From Cupriavidus taiwanensis (GTDB taxonomy: Bacteria > Pseudomonadota > Gammaproteobacteria > Burkholderiales > Burkholderiaceae), in NCBI RefSeq assembly GCF_900250115.1, contig NZ_LT984805.1, positions 504,181-568,180 of the forward strand: a stretch of 64,000 bases of DNA, read 5' to 3'. The notes under the pieces are model-generated. The model made no database searches, had not been told where the DNA came from, and saw only the letters and a list, made by a program, of their open reading frames with translations. The position numbers were made by a program, and so were the translations under genes. Of the stretch, positions 18,938-30,258 are shown piece by piece. Every line of letters starts with the position of its first letter. The stretch's first letter is position 1.

Positions 18938-19504
18938 ATGCCTACGTCAGACATAGAAGCGATTGCAGCAGCGCAAAAAGCGGGTGTTGAGATCCTGTAC
19001 GGGCTTACCAGTAGAACGCTCGAGGGATTTCACAAGGTTGCGGAACTGAACTTACAGACGATGAAATGGACGTTAGCTGAAACCCAGGCGTGCACGCGCA
19101 AGGCATTTGAAGCCAAAAACGATGGCGACCTACCGGTGATGGAAGCCAGGATTTTGCTACCGCTGGCCGAAAAGGCTCAAGCATACTGCCGGCAAGGGCT
19201 CGAGATAGCCGCGGAGACGCGTGCCGACCTTGCGACGGTGGTCGAAGCCCAATATGAACAGAGCAAGCGCGTAATGCAGGACTATATTGATGCGGTCGAG
19301 CGTGTCGCTCCTTCTGGCTCGGGAACTGCCATGGCCGCCTGGAAGTCGGCTCTGACCGCTACAACAAGCTTTCTCGATGCGATGCAGCGAACAGCCAAGC
19401 AGGTGGGCAACATCACCGAGAACAACGTGAACCTCGCGGCCTCACTCGCATCGTCCTCTGCCCTGCAGCCGTCTAGTAACGCTGCGCGGGCCGACAAAGG
19501 CTAG
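18938..19504 (+). CDS. phaP: Phasin family protein
   Basis: 188-aa amphipathic helical protein. ATG 18938 gives the usual phasin start MPTSDIEAIAAAQKAGVEILYGL, followed by FHKVAELNLQTMKWTLAETQ. It is close in length and pattern to PhaP of Cupriavidus, which coats polyhydroxyalkanoate granules. The C-terminus is Ala/Ser-rich and low in complexity, as in the family. It has no PHA biosynthetic neighbours and stands isolated between IS4 and IS66 DNA. A ribosome-binding site (CAGGGG) precedes the start. Confidence 0.88.
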   Translation: MPTSDIEAIAAAQKAGVEILYGLTSRTLEGFHKVAELNLQTMKWTLAETQACTRKAFEAKNDGDLPVMEARILLPLAEKAQAYCRQGLEIAAETRADLATVVEAQYEQSKRVMQDYIDAVERVAPSGSGTAMAAWKSALTATTSFLDAMQRTAKQVGNITENNVNLAASLASSSALQPSSNAARADKG

Positions 19505-19782
19505 CACGCTGCGGCGGCGGGAAGTCTTCACGGAGGGTCCCGCCCAAAAAAGTCGGATTGATGGCTGAGCCTATCCAAACGCCTCACCTAGAATCAGCAG
19601 TTCAGCGCTTCGATGGTAGCATGTGATAGTCAAGCGCCGCCGACAAGAAGACTGGCGCCTTGGGGATATTCCGATGCCTCGTTGAGCACACTTGATGCGA
19701 ATATTGCACCCTTCATCCTGCCCTCCTTAGAAACAACCTGCGGTCGCAAAGCGCACGTGGCATCCGTCAGTAGATAATCTGC
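19505..19782. other. Intergenic interval after phasin
   Basis: No gene seen. It ends at a GTAAG-type IS66 terminus at 19783. Confidence 0.4.
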
Positions 19783-19929
19783 GTAAGAACTTTGGGCTTG
19801 GACAGCCAGATACTAGCTAACGCACCATACTTGGCGAGGCCTTCTAAGTAAGCGCTCAATTGACGACGTCTGGTATTGGAGGCTGAACGTTGGCAGGCTT
19901 GCGTCCGCAAAGACTTTGCGGACGCAAGC

Positions 19930-20368
19930 ATGATCCAAGACGAGATTGACCTATTTCCGCTGCAGGCGGTGCGAGTCCGCTCCAATGGGAAGCGAGACTA
20001 CGAGCCAGCGGCCAAGCGGCGTCTGATTGAGTTCTGTCTTCAATCGGGAGCATCGGTTTCAGGCACGGCTCTCAAGGCGGGCATCAACGCTAACCAGTTG
20101 CGCAAATGGATTCGGGATCCGAGATTCAGCGCAGGCGCAAGGTGCGTTGCCGGCATTCGTGCCGGTTGTCGAGGAGGTTCTAGATTCGCGGCCAATCAAG
20201 ACACCCGCACAGGTTGTGGTGTCTGGCGATCCGCCACCGCGGCGAGCGCAACCGCTGGCGCTGTTGAGCGCAAAGCTGCCCAACGGTGTATCGCTCGAGC
20301 TGGAATGCAGCGAGCGAGACGTTGGGCTCGTAAAGGCAATGATCGAAGCCCTGAGTGGAGGCCATTGA
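19930..20368 (+). pseudogene. tnpA: IS66 TnpA, frameshifted
   Basis: Starts at ATG 19930 after the IS66-type end at 19783. The N-terminal part (NGKRDYEPAAKRRLIEFCLQ and NANQLRKWI, an HTH) loses frame near 20130. The C-terminal part (ALLSAKLPNGVSLELECSER) lies in the next frame and ends where tnpB begins. Confidence 0.8.
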
Positions 20369-20703
20369 TGTTCCGCCTCGACGCTGGGCTGCGGGTGTAT
20401 CTGCATCGCGACGCAGTGGACTTCCGTAAGAACATCAACGGCCTGGCACTGCTGGTCGAGCAGGCGCTCGGGCTGGATCCGTTTGCATCGGCTGTATTTG
20501 TGTTCCGTAACCAGCGGGCCGATCGTATCAAGATTCTCGGGTGGGATCGCAACGGCTTCTGGCTATTGTTGAAGCGATTGGAGGCGGACCGGTTTGCCTG
20601 GCCACGCGAGGCGACAGTGGCTATGCTGACGGTCGAACCGTTGCACTGGCTGCTCCAGGGAATCGACATCGAGGCGATGCGCCGGCACCCGCACCGAGAA
20701 TAG
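20368..20703 (+). CDS. tnpB: IS66 TnpB, possibly truncated at the last residues
   Basis: 111 aa starting MFRLDAGLRVYLHRDAVDFR with RIKILGWDRNGFWLLLKRLE and the intact LHWLLQGIDIEAMRRHP. The stop TAG at 20701-20703 is formed at the junction with the IS3-type element, so the native C-terminus may be slightly shortened. The tnpC gene expected next is absent. Confidence 0.85.
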   Translation: MFRLDAGLRVYLHRDAVDFRKNINGLALLVEQALGLDPFASAVFVFRNQRADRIKILGWDRNGFWLLLKRLEADRFAWPREATVAMLTVEPLHWLLQGIDIEAMRRHPHRE

Positions 20704-20762
20704 AGGTGGCGCCGTTTGTTTGGACAGAGATCCGGAGTTTTTAAGTGGAAGCGCTGGGGCAG

Positions 20763-21593
20763 TCAGGCTGCCGATTTGATCGCTGCCAGCGTGGCGAAGT
20801 ATGCCTCATCCGGGGTCTGGTCCGCCAGACTGGAATGGGGCCGTCGTTGGTTGTACCAAGTTAGGTAGTTAGCGATAGAGCGGCGCGCATGGCTGACCGA
20901 GTCGTAGGCTTTCAGGTAGACCTCCTCGTATTTGACGCTGCGCCAAAGGCGTTCGACGAACACGTTGTCGCGCCAACTGCCCTTGCCGTCCATCGACAGT
21001 CGGATGCCGCGGTCGAGCACAGCGTCTGTGAACCCCGTCGCGGTGAACTGGCTGCCCTGGTCGGTGTTGACGATCTCCGGCGTGCCGTATTTCGCAAAGG
21101 CCTCCTCCAGCGCCTCGACAGCATGGCAGCTCTCCAGAGTGATCGCCACCCGGTGGGCCAGTACTTTGCAGCTCGCCCAGTCCACCACCGCCGTCAGATA
21201 CACGAAGCCCCGCGCCATCGGAATGTAGCTCGTGTCCAGCGCCCACACCTGGTTGGCGCGATCGATCGTCCGGTCGCGCAGTAGGTATGGCCAGATCTTG
21301 TGCGCCGCATGCTTGCGGCTCGTGTTGGGGCGACGGTACAGCGCCTCGATGCCCATGCGCTTCATCAGCGTGCGCACGTGCCGGCGGCCGACCGGGATGC
21401 TCTCCCGTCGCAACAGGCGGGCCAGCATGCGTGCGCCCGCGAAGGGATGCTCCAGATGCAGTTCGTCGATCCGGCGCATCAGCCTCAGATCCGCGTCGCT
21501 GATTGGACGCGGCTGGTAGTAGACGCTCGATCGGGAAATGTCGACCAGCTTGACCTGGCGGCTCACCGGCAGCGGGTGATCGCGGTCAATCAT
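20763..21593 (-). CDS. IS3-family OrfB (integrase catalytic subunit)
   Basis: 276 aa from ATG 21593, in a frame that stays open upstream to 21770, consistent with a frameshift fusion to OrfA. HTH_21-type region HPFAGARMLARLLRRE, then an rve integrase core with Asp in VWALDTSYIPMARG, Asp in IVNTDQGSQF and Glu in DNVFVERLWRSVKYEEVY. It ends with TWYNQRRPHSSLADQTPDEAYF. Apparently intact. Confidence 0.93.
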   Translation of the reverse strand: MIDRDHPLPVSRQVKLVDISRSSVYYQPRPISDADLRLMRRIDELHLEHPFAGARMLARLLRRESIPVGRRHVRTLMKRMGIEALYRRPNTSRKHAAHKIWPYLLRDRTIDRANQVWALDTSYIPMARGFVYLTAVVDWASCKVLAHRVAITLESCHAVEALEEAFAKYGTPEIVNTDQGSQFTATGFTDAVLDRGIRLSMDGKGSWRDNVFVERLWRSVKYEEVYLKAYDSVSHARRSIANYLTWYNQRRPHSSLADQTPDEAYFATLAAIKSAA

Positions 21594-21901
21594 CGCTTTC
21601 CGCTCAGCAATCCCGCCTTGCCGAGCGCGTGCTCTAAAAAATCGTTCTCCAGTGTCAATTGGCCTATCTTTGCATGCAGCGCCTTCACGTCCACCGGCGG
21701 CTCGGCCGCAGTCTTGGTTTTGCCGCCGCCGAACACGTCCGCGGCGTGCTCCGCCAACTGTTGCTTCCACTCCGTGATCTGGCTCGGGTGCACGTCATAC
21801 TGCTGGGCCAATTCCGCCAGCGTCTTGTCGCCCTTGAGCGCGGCCATGGCCACCTTGGCCTTGAAGGTTGCCGAGTGGGTCCGTCTGCTTCGTTTCGTCA
21901 T
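21590..21901 (-). CDS. IS3-family OrfA (transposase HTH subunit)
   Basis: 103 aa with an HTH (SATFKAKVAMAALKGDKTLAELAQQYDVHPSQI) and a leucine-zipper-like tail (LHAKIGQLTLENDFLEHAL). The stop TGA overlaps the orfB ATG (ATGA at 21590-21593). IS3 elements usually make an OrfAB fusion by -1 frameshifting in this overlap. Confidence 0.92.
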   Translation of the reverse strand: MTKRSRRTHSATFKAKVAMAALKGDKTLAELAQQYDVHPSQITEWKQQLAEHAADVFGGGKTKTAAEPPVDVKALHAKIGQLTLENDFLEHALGKAGLLSGKR

Positions 21902-21990
21902 CTTCTGGATCCTTTATGCCCGCCATTATGGCCGGCTCAGGCCCCAGCTCTTCCACTTAGCCGACTGTCCGAATTTCCGCCGCCACCTCT

Positions 21991-22343
21991 GCGCTCGATT
22001 CTTTTCGCCGGCGCTTATGAACTAACTGCATTGGGCTTCATCTAAGCAAGTGCAATACGCATTCTGACAGGAAACGTAGAAGAATGCAGGTGGCGGCATT
22101 TTAGCGCCAACTGGCGCGCCGTTGGCGAAACTAGCGGCGCATGGGCCGTTGACGGGGCGAACTTTCGTCACGGATTCGGTTCGCACTGATGAATTGAGTT
22201 TTTCTTCAGAAGGCTTTTTAATCCGCATTACTATGTTGTCATAGCGTCAAGCGTGGTTATATTTATGCTATTGCACACATAGTAGTGTTTTTCCAGCAAG
22301 AGATGTGGCCCAAGGCCAAAACAATAGCAACTTTGAGGATGAA
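21991..22343. promoter_or_regulatory. Long leader of the cold-shock gene
   Basis: About 350 bp without a gene between the IS3 end and cspA. AT-rich sequence at 22205-22300 likely holds the promoter. Cold-shock genes normally have long structured 5' leaders that control translation with temperature. I cannot define exact elements. Confidence 0.35.
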
Positions 22344-22547
22344 ATGGCGACTGGTATTGTAAAGTGGTTCAACAGTGAAAAAGGATATGGGTTCATCACG
22401 CCCGATGATGGCGGTAAAGACTTGTTCGCTCATTACAAGGAAATCCAAGGTGCCGGCTTCAAGTCACTGGAGGAGGGCGCGAAAGTAGAATTTGAAATCA
22501 CGCAGGGTATGAAGGGGCCGCAGGCGTCAAAGATTCGTAAGCTCTGA
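22344..22547 (+). CDS. cspA: Cold-shock protein (CspA family)
   Basis: 67-aa single cold-shock domain. ATG 22344 is preceded by GAGGA. RNP1 (KGYGFI) and a degenerate RNP2 (DLFAHY, where the usual form is VFVHF/VFVHY) bind single-stranded RNA or DNA. GTVKWFN appears as GIVKWFN. It acts as an RNA chaperone. Normal length and probably functional; the only housekeeping-like gene in this IS-dense stretch. Confidence 0.93.
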   Translation: MATGIVKWFNSEKGYGFITPDDGGKDLFAHYKEIQGAGFKSLEEGAKVEFEITQGMKGPQASKIRKL

Positions 22548-23282
22548 GCACTTGATAGCCATTTAACTATCTGGCGGCGTGGCGCTAATTTGTCCGCGAG
22601 TTTGGCACCATCGTCGCTCCTTTGTATTTTTTTCCGGAAATCGCTGGGAAGATATGCGCAATTCAGGATTGTAATTACCACTTCCACAAGACCCTCGCAG
22701 CAGGGCATATAATATTTGAGTGCTTTCGTTATCCGCAAGTGGCGCCAGCAATCGGTGCGTTGTAGTAGTGGGAGCAGACTGAATCGTCGGGCGCTAAAGT
22801 ACGGCCCAGCCACATCCGTTGGTCGCCCGATTTCTGCACTTCCCCAACCGGTCGGAAATTACTGTGGCGTCAGGTCGGTTCTTGACGCGGGTGAAGCGGC
22901 GTATCGCCTCTTGATGATCTTGGGCATGTATGGATCTGCGCCGCCTGCCGAATTTGGATCGACGTGCGCAAATGGAGCAAGAACAACATGCCACTGGGTC
23001 GGCTTGCCAACGCAGCGTTGCGGGAGCGAAAGGTCCAATTGCACGATGCGCTCGAACTATTAGTCGCTGTAAAGATTAGGCGCGACGGTGTCGTTGACTT
23101 CAACGCCCGGGGCATGAAATGTTTTTTTTCGCATCGCTTGATCTGAATGTCGCAACCCCGAGCATTCATGTGTTGTCGCTGGAACAATGCGAACAAGCAC
23201 TCCAGTACATCGTGGAGTCTCATGCTTCGCGCTGAGCAACTCCTTGAACCTGAACTCAATCGAGGCGGCTCCGCGCCGCTAG
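22548..23282. other. Interval without recognisable gene
   Basis: Short open stretches on both strands (for example MPLGRLANAALRERKVQLHD at 22988 on the plus strand) have no recognisable family. It ends in a CTAG IS5 target at 23279-23282. Confidence 0.35.
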
Positions 23283-24473
23283 GGATACTCTGCACAAACG
23301 CGAATCGAGTGTGCTTGGCCGTTTAACAGGAAGCTGAATGCGCCACGACGCCAACCTATCAGCTCGGAGCGAAGCTATCTCGCACGCGCGAAGCAGCATT
23401 CGCGGGCTGCGCGCGAGGCATCGGCGTGAGCCAGAAACGCGCTCATGCCCCGGCAGCCAGCAGTTTGCCGCGCGCCATCCACAAGTTGGACAGTGCGAAC
23501 AAGGTCATGAGTTGCGCGGTGTTCTTCCTCAGCCCTCGATAGCGGACCTTGGTGTAGCCGAACTGCCGCTTGATGACCCGGAACGGATGCTCGACCTTGG
23601 CCCGGATGCCCGCCTTGATTCGCTCGACCTGATCGACGAGCGCGCCAAGTGGTTTGCTTTGGTCCAGGACGCGACGTTTGCCTGGCTTCATCGCTACGTG
23701 CCAGTTCACGCCCGCCCGCGCGTCCGGACGCTTCTCCACGCCCTGATAGCCCGCATCGCCGAACGCGTCGGTTTCCTCTCCATGCAGCAGGCTGTTGCCC
23801 TCAACCACGTCGTTGACCTTGCCCGCCGTGCCCCGCACCGTGTGCACCAGCCCGCTTTCGGCGTCCACGCCAATGTGCGCTTTCATGCCGAAATACCACT
23901 GGTTTCCTTTCTTGCTCTGGTGCATCTCTGGGTCGCGTTCGCCCGACCCATTCTTGGTCGAACTCGGTGCGCTGATCAGTGTCGCGTCCACCACCGTGCC
24001 CGCGCGCAGCATCAATCCCTTGTCGCGAAGGATGTCGTTGACCAGCGCGAGGATCTGAGCGGCCAGCTTGTGCTTCTCCAGCAGGTGACGGAACCGCAGG
24101 ATGGTGCTCTCGTCGGGCAGCCTCACCGTCCAGTTGTCCAGCCCGGCGAACTCCCGATACAGCGGCACGTCGTGCAGCGCTTCTTCCATCGCCGGGTCCG
24201 ACAGGCCGAACCATTGCTGAAGGAAGTGGATGCGCAGCATTGCCTCGACCGCGAACGGGGGACGGCCGCGCTTGCCTTCCGGGGCGTACGGAGCGATCAG
24301 CATCACCAGATCGGCCCATGGCACCACACGGTTCATCTCGTCCAGGAATTCGCGCTTGCGGGTGCGCTTGGTCGACAAGTTCAGTCCAAGGTCAGTTTGT
24401 TTCATGCGCCACATGCTCGCTGGCTCGACGATTCATTGCAAGCACATCCGCCGGCTAATTGTGCAGAGCATCC
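23283..24473 (-). mobile_element. Second IS5-group element (about 1.19 kb)
   Basis: 1191 bp with inverted ends GGATACTCTGCACAA and GGATGCTCTGCACAA (right end read on the minus strand). The left flank is CTAG and the right flank TTAG, both YTAR targets. The right TTAG is shared with the next IS5 element, so the two lie back to back. A loose 87-bp end of the same IS occurs at 31842-31928. Confidence 0.88.
23443..24414 (-). CDS. IS5-family transposase
   Basis: 323 aa starting MWRMKQTDLGLNLSTKRTRKR. It contains GKRGRPPFAVEAMLRIHFLQQW, Asp in GTVVDATLISAPSST, Asp in DAFGDAGYQGVEKR and Glu in RAKVEHPFRVIKRQFGY. These match classical IS5 transposases, and the frame is intact. Clearly different from the 375-aa IS5 transposase elsewhere in the window. 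Confidence 0.94.
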   Translation of the reverse strand: MWRMKQTDLGLNLSTKRTRKREFLDEMNRVVPWADLVMLIAPYAPEGKRGRPPFAVEAMLRIHFLQQWFGLSDPAMEEALHDVPLYREFAGLDNWTVRLPDESTILRFRHLLEKHKLAAQILALVNDILRDKGLMLRAGTVVDATLISAPSSTKNGSGERDPEMHQSKKGNQWYFGMKAHIGVDAESGLVHTVRGTAGKVNDVVEGNSLLHGEETDAFGDAGYQGVEKRPDARAGVNWHVAMKPGKRRVLDQSKPLGALVDQVERIKAGIRAKVEHPFRVIKRQFGYTKVRYRGLRKNTAQLMTLFALSNLWMARGKLLAAGA

Positions 24474-24477
24474 TTAG

Positions 24478-25128
24478 CAGGCCGCTGAAATACCTCCAGC
24501 GGACGTCAGCGCGACGACTGGCTGAAGCGTTGCTTTGAGGATCCCATCCAATCCCACATTCATGCGCGGCGCAGATACCTTCACGGGAAGCTTGTTCACT
24601 ATGCGGAGGCTGGAGGATTTCGTGCCGCAGTCCCATCCGCTGCGCTCGATCCGGACTATGGCCAACCAGGCGCTGGTGAAGATGGACCGGCTGTTCGCGC
24701 AGATGTACGAGGCCGATATCAAGGGTGGCCGCCCCAGTATCGCGCCGGAGAAGTTGCTGCGGGCCATGCTGCTGCAGGTGCTCTACAGCATTCGCTCTGA
24801 GCGCCAGCTCATGGAGCAGACGCAATACAACCTGCTGTTTCGCTGGTTCATCGGGCTGTCGATGGACGACTCAGTTTGGGTGCCCACGGTCTTCACCAAG
24901 AACCGCGAGCGACTGATCAAGCATGATGCGGTGATCCAGTTTTTCAACGAGGTGCTGGCCATCGCGCAGAAGAAGAACTGGCTGTCGGGTGAGCACTTCA
25001 GCGTGGACGGCACGCTGATACAGGCGTGGGCAGGCCACAAGAGCTTCGTGCGCAAGGATGGCGACGACCAAGACGATGACGCCGGCGGCAGCTTCAAAGG
25101 TCGCAAGCGCAGCAACGAGACACACGAA
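24478..25128 (+). mobile_element. IS5 copy 2, truncated
   Basis: Left 651 bp of the 1327-bp IS5, nearly identical to copy 1 (one visible difference converts TES to TGS in the transposase N-terminus). The transposase frame opens at 24535 but is cut after KRSNETHES. The rest is replaced at 25129 by an IS66 fragment, so both the second catalytic Asp and the Glu are lost. Confidence 0.92.
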
Positions 25129-25227
25129 TCACGTTTCCGACTGCGTCGAGAGCGTCAATAGCCGCTCTCGCAACCACACTTCGAAGCTGTCCAGTAGGGG
25201 CCGGGACCTCCTTTGCTGCCGCACCTG
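25129..25227 (-). pseudogene. IS66 TnpC internal fragment
   Basis: About 33 residues on the minus strand (RPLLDSFEVWLRERLLTLS) match the segment of IS66 transposases before the final catalytic Glu region. It is wedged between a truncated IS5 and IS21 terminal repeats. Confidence 0.7.
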
Positions 25228-25264
25228 TTGAAGTTCGAGCCCGAGCCAGGCAGTGGCTCCAGAT

Positions 25265-25375
25265 TCGCCGGCGCCATTACGCCGGTGATTCCCTGGCGCC
25301 ATTACGCCGAAGATCTGGTGGCGCCAATACGCCGGCGACGGATTGGCTCCATCATGCCGGCGATTCACATTCAGC
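25265..25375. repeat. Terminal repeats of an IS21-family left end
   Basis: Three to four copies of a GGCGCCATTACGCCG-type unit at about 23-25 bp spacing (from 25270, 25295 and 25319, plus a divergent one near 25345). This matches the multiple transposase-binding repeats found at IS21 left ends. An istA gene starts 90 bp downstream. Confidence 0.75.
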
Positions 25376-26232
25376 ATGTAGTTGATGGCTTTGGTCGTCC
25401 ATTACGGCGGCGATCTCCTTTCATTGACCGCTACGCTTCCGGCTTTTGGCCGGAAGGGAGCATGAACAGAAGGTTCGAGATGTTTCATTACCGACAGGTC
25501 CTGGTGCGGATGCGCCAGGGCGATTCTGACCGGGACATCGCCCGATCCAAGACGATGGGGCGGCGCAAGCTGTCCCAGGTCCGAGAGACCGCGAGCAACC
25601 GGGGCTGGCTAGGTCCCGACACCCCGTTGCCCACCGACGCGGAGCTGGCCGAGGTCTTCGGCCGCGACAGCATGGCAGCACCGTTGCCCCCCAGTTGCGT
25701 GTCGCCGCTGGAAGCCTGGCGCGAACAGATTGTGCAGTGGCACGCGGCCGGCATTCAGGGCACGACGATCCTCAGCGCCCTCGAGCGCAACCATGGTTAC
25801 TGCGGTAGCACGTCGTCCATTTACCGGTTCCTCAAGCAAATCAAGGAATCTGAGGTACCGGAAGTCCCCATGCGGCTAGAGTTCAAGCCGGCTGAGGCCG
25901 CGCAGATTGACTTTGGCGCCGGCCCGACGCTCACCGATGTGTATACCGGCGAGATCCACAAGACCTGGTACTTTGTCATGACGCTTTGCTGGTCCCGGCA
26001 CCAGTACGTCGAGATCGTGCGCGACCAGACCATTGCCACCTGGCTGCAGTGTCACCGACATGCCTTCGAATGGTTTCATGGGGTGCCGGTGCGGCTCATC
26101 ATCGATAACCCCAAGTGCGCCATCACCAGGGCCTGCATCTACGAACCGGAAGTTCAGCGGGCCTACGCGCAATGTGCCGAGGGCTATGGCTTCCGCATTG
26201 ACCCCTGTCCGCCACGGGACCCACAGAAAAAG

Positions 26233-27534
26233 GGTTCATCGAGGAATTCCGGGGAAGGCTGCGCGGATTTTGAGGAAGAAGTATTCCTCGTCGCGATAGC
26301 CGTACGCGCGGCGCTTGATGACCTTGATGGTGTTGTTGATGCCTTCGACCACGCTGGTGTTCAATGGGTGGCGGCAGCGGGCCAAGATGCCATGCCAGTA
26401 GCCTTGCAGGCGCTTCGCAAACAACTCCAGGGCAGGTATTCGGCTCTGCCGAGCCTGCTCGCACCATTGCTCCCAAGCTTTTTGCGCCCACGCCGGGCGG
26501 CGGTAGAACCATAGCCGCTTTAGCTCGTCGCGCAACAGATAGACTGTCAGCAATGGCCGGTTCGCCTCCAGGACCTCATCCAGATGAACCGCCTGGGGGA
26601 CGCTCAAGTTCTCCCGATTCCGCAGCAGTAGCCAGCGTGTGGACTTGAGCACCCGTCTGGCCGGCCGATCGTGCCGCAGCTGATTGGCCTGATCCACCCG
26701 TACTCGGTCGATGACCTCACGCCCGTACTTAGCTACCACGTGGAACAGGTCGAAGACCACCTCTGCTTGCGGGCAATGCGCCCGGATCTCCAACTCATAC
26801 GCGGTCGTCATGTCGATGGCGACGGCCTCGATGCGCTGCGCAACGCCGGCGGGAGCTGCTCAAAGAAGGCTCGGGCGGTCTCGCGTGAGCGCCCCTGTCC
26901 GATCCAGAGCACCTGCCGCCCAATGGGGTCGACTACCACCGTGGCATATCGATGCCCCTTGTGTAGCGCGAACTCATCCATGGCCAGGTAGCGGATATTG
27001 GACCAGTCCGGCTCGGCCACTGCCTCACGCAAGCGAGCCTTATCGATCGATTTAACTGTGTGCCAGCCCAGATCGTAGAAGGCCGCCACCGCCTGCACCG
27101 TACAGTGGCGCAACAAGTGGCCGCAAGCCTGGGCCAAGCGGGCCGTCACGCGTTGGTAGCGCCCAAGCCATTCCAGCCGCTCCAGCCTCGGACCGCCGCA
27201 ACGGTCGCACCAAACGCGCCGGCGCGGCACGTGCAGTACGACCCGATACTCGAACAGCGGAAGGTCCCGGACTCGCCTGACCACTGTCTCATGCACCTGA
27301 TGGCAGCGCGCGCCACACTCCTCGCAATGCATGACCTTGCTGACCGGCTTCAAGTACAACGACAGCGTACGGCTCTCTCCCTCCGGCCATTCCACGCGCT
27401 CCAGCCGGTAGCCCTTCCAGCAACCCAGTGCTTGCAGCGTCTTGCGATCCAGCACACATCCCCCTGATACCTGAAGAAACAGACATCAGCATACAAAATG
27501 TGCTCTTTCGGGCCACGGTTTTCTGCGAAGAACC
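26233..27534 (-). mobile_element. ISL3-family element with intact 8-bp target duplication
   Basis: 1302 bp bounded by GGTTC...GAACC ends (GGTTCATCGAGGAATTCC and GGTTCTTCGCAGAAAACC) and flanked by an exact 8-bp direct repeat AGAAAAAG (26225-26232 and 27535-27542). This is the clearest simple transposition event in the window. Confidence 0.95.
26236..27455 (-). pseudogene. ISL3-family transposase, single frameshift
   Basis: The N-terminal part (ATG 27455) has the zinc-finger pattern HCEECGARCHQVH and CDRCGG, the HTH and the first Asp in YLAMDEFALHKGHRYATVV. Near 26850 a one-base shift ends this frame. The remaining part (DMTTAYELEIRAHCPQAEVVFDLFHVV with the second Asp, and NTSVVEGINNTIKVIKRRAYG with the Glu) is in the next frame. 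All catalytic residues are present, so the lesion is minimal and could be recent or a sequencing error. Confidence 0.9.
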
Positions 27535-27750
27535 AGAAAAAGGGCATCGTGGAATCGGGAGTCAAGTACGTAAAGAACAGCTTCGGGCCGCTGCGCGACT
27601 TCCGCGACCTCGCCGATGCCAACCGCCAGGTGCGCGCCTGGGTCATGGCCGAGGCCGGCACTCGCATCCACGGCACGACGCGCCAGCAGCTGTTGACGGC
27701 GGTGTAAAAGCGGCAGTAAATGGCGGCGTACGGTTGGGTAAGAAGGTCAA

Positions 27751-27780
27751 CAGCAAGGGGCCGCATGCGGCCCCTTGCTG
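27751..27780. terminator. Perfect 30-nt palindrome, likely terminator
   Basis: The two 15-nt halves CAGCAAGGGGCCGCA and TGCGGCCCCTTGCTG are exact reverse complements with no loop spacer. The plus strand continues TTTGGGTT. It lies between the end of the istA remnant and the minus-strand IS21 operon. A bidirectional terminator is the simplest reading; an IS end is another. Confidence 0.5.
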
Positions 27781-27798
27781 TTTGGGTTGGACAGCAGG

Positions 27799-28005
27799 TT
27801 AGAACGGATCGTCGAGGCTTTTCTCGGGGGGCGAGCGCTGCTCACTCAGCAGGTCATGCAATGCGAGCTGGTAGTGAGCGCAGATCCGCTCGCGTAGATC
27901 GTCGATGAGTTCGACGACGGCGAGCGCCTGCTCAGCGGACCAGTTGTCTGGGATCAGGAAGTCGAGCCCCTGGGTGATGCCTGACGGCAGATGCAGATGC
28001 GTCAT
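27799..28005 (-). CDS. Small conserved-looking ORF of an IS21 operon
   Basis: 68 aa (MTHLHLPSGITQGLDFLIPD, then EQALAVVELIDDLRERICAHY). Its ATG overlaps the istB stop (ATGA at 28002-28005), which indicates translational coupling in the IS21 operon. The function is unknown. Confidence 0.6.
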   Translation of the reverse strand: MTHLHLPSGITQGLDFLIPDNWSAEQALAVVELIDDLRERICAHYQLALHDLLSEQRSPPEKSLDDPF

Positions 28006-28755
28006 GATGGTTTTTTCTCCGCCCGGGCCACGCTGCGTTTCTTTGCTCGCTGATCGGCCCGCTCGCGCGCTTCCTTGACGCGATACGACTCGCCCTCGAT
28101 CGCGATGACTTCGGCACGATGCACCAGTCGGTCAACCAGCGAGACGACGCAGGCGGCATTCGGGAACACCTCAGACCATTCGACGAATGGTCTGTTTGTT
28201 GTAACCACCGTACTGGTGGCGCCATATCGGCGACTGATGAGCTCGAACAGCAGATCGGCATGTCGGTTTGAGTACGACAGGTAGCCGACCTCGTCGATGA
28301 CCAGCACGTCCGGCGAGGCATAGCGGTGCAGGCGCCGACGCAAGGCCGAATCGCTGTCAAGAGCGGCCAGCTCGCCGAGCATCTGGCAGGCGGTGGTGAA
28401 CAGCGCCGTGTGCCCGTGGACGAGCGCCTGATAGGCCAGATTCAGCGCCAGGGTCGATTTGCCGACGCCGTTCGGGCCGATCAGCACGACGTTGGCCGAG
28501 TCCTTGACGAACTCCAGCTACATCAATTCCTCGACGGCGGCCCGGTCGCAGCGCGTCGGCCACGTCCAGTCGAAGTCGCACAATGGCTTGAAGTTGCCCA
28601 GGCGGGCATCCCGGATGCGTCGCTCCAGCGAGCGACGCGAGCGCTCCTCTTCTTCCCATTGCAGCAGCGGCGCTACCCATCCAGCATCAGCGACCTCCGG
28701 CCAGTGCGCCAGCAGCCCATGCAGGCGCAAGGCATTCGTACGGCTTTGCAGGTTC

Positions 28756-28769
<14 letters not shown>
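28002..28769 (-). pseudogene. istB: IstB with internal stop codon
   Basis: Starts at ATG 28769, overlapping the istA end by 14 nt. The N-terminal region (LRLHGLLAHWPEVADAGWVAPLLQWEEEE) is followed by a TAG at 28518-28520 where a sense codon is expected, then continues in the same frame with LEFVKDSANVVLIGPNGVGKSTLALNLA (Walker A) and DVLVIDEVGYLS (Walker B). A single nonsense change separates the N-terminal domain from the ATPase. Confidence 0.85.

Positions 28770-30254
<1,485 letters not shown>

Positions 30255-30258
<4 letters not shown>

Larger units (their letters stand above)
20702..21990 (-). mobile_element. IS3-family element
   Basis: Minus-strand orfA/orfB element. The outer ends both begin AGAGGTGGCG, and an inner repeat TAAGTGGAAGNGCTGGGGC lies about 40 bp inside each end. 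No matching target duplication is visible (AAT left, GCG right). The left end interrupts IS66 just after tnpB. The last 30 bp of the right end also occur alone at 9512-9541. Confidence 0.8.
25462..27707 (+). pseudogene. istA: IS21 istA interrupted by ISL3 element
   Basis: ATG 25462 is preceded by GGGAG. The N-terminal HTH (RMRQGDSDRDIARSKTMGRRKL) and the catalytic core start (KPAEAAQIDFGAGPTL, RLIIDNPKCAITR) run to PPRDPQKKG at 26232. There a 1302-bp ISL3 element is inserted with an 8-bp duplication. The gene resumes at 27543 (GIVESGVKYVKNSFGPL with the catalytic Glu) and stops early at 27705-27707 within IHGTTRQQLL, so the C-terminal domain is also missing. No istB follows. Confidence 0.88.

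Noticed and set aside
22870..23295. 141-aa minus-strand frame between cspA and the IS5 element
   Set aside because: Low-complexity composition and no family resemblance; not enough evidence for a gene.
25265..25375. Repeats resembling a small CRISPR array
   Set aside because: Units are short and unevenly conserved, have no unique spacers of constant length, and sit at an IS21 terminus, where such repeats are expected.
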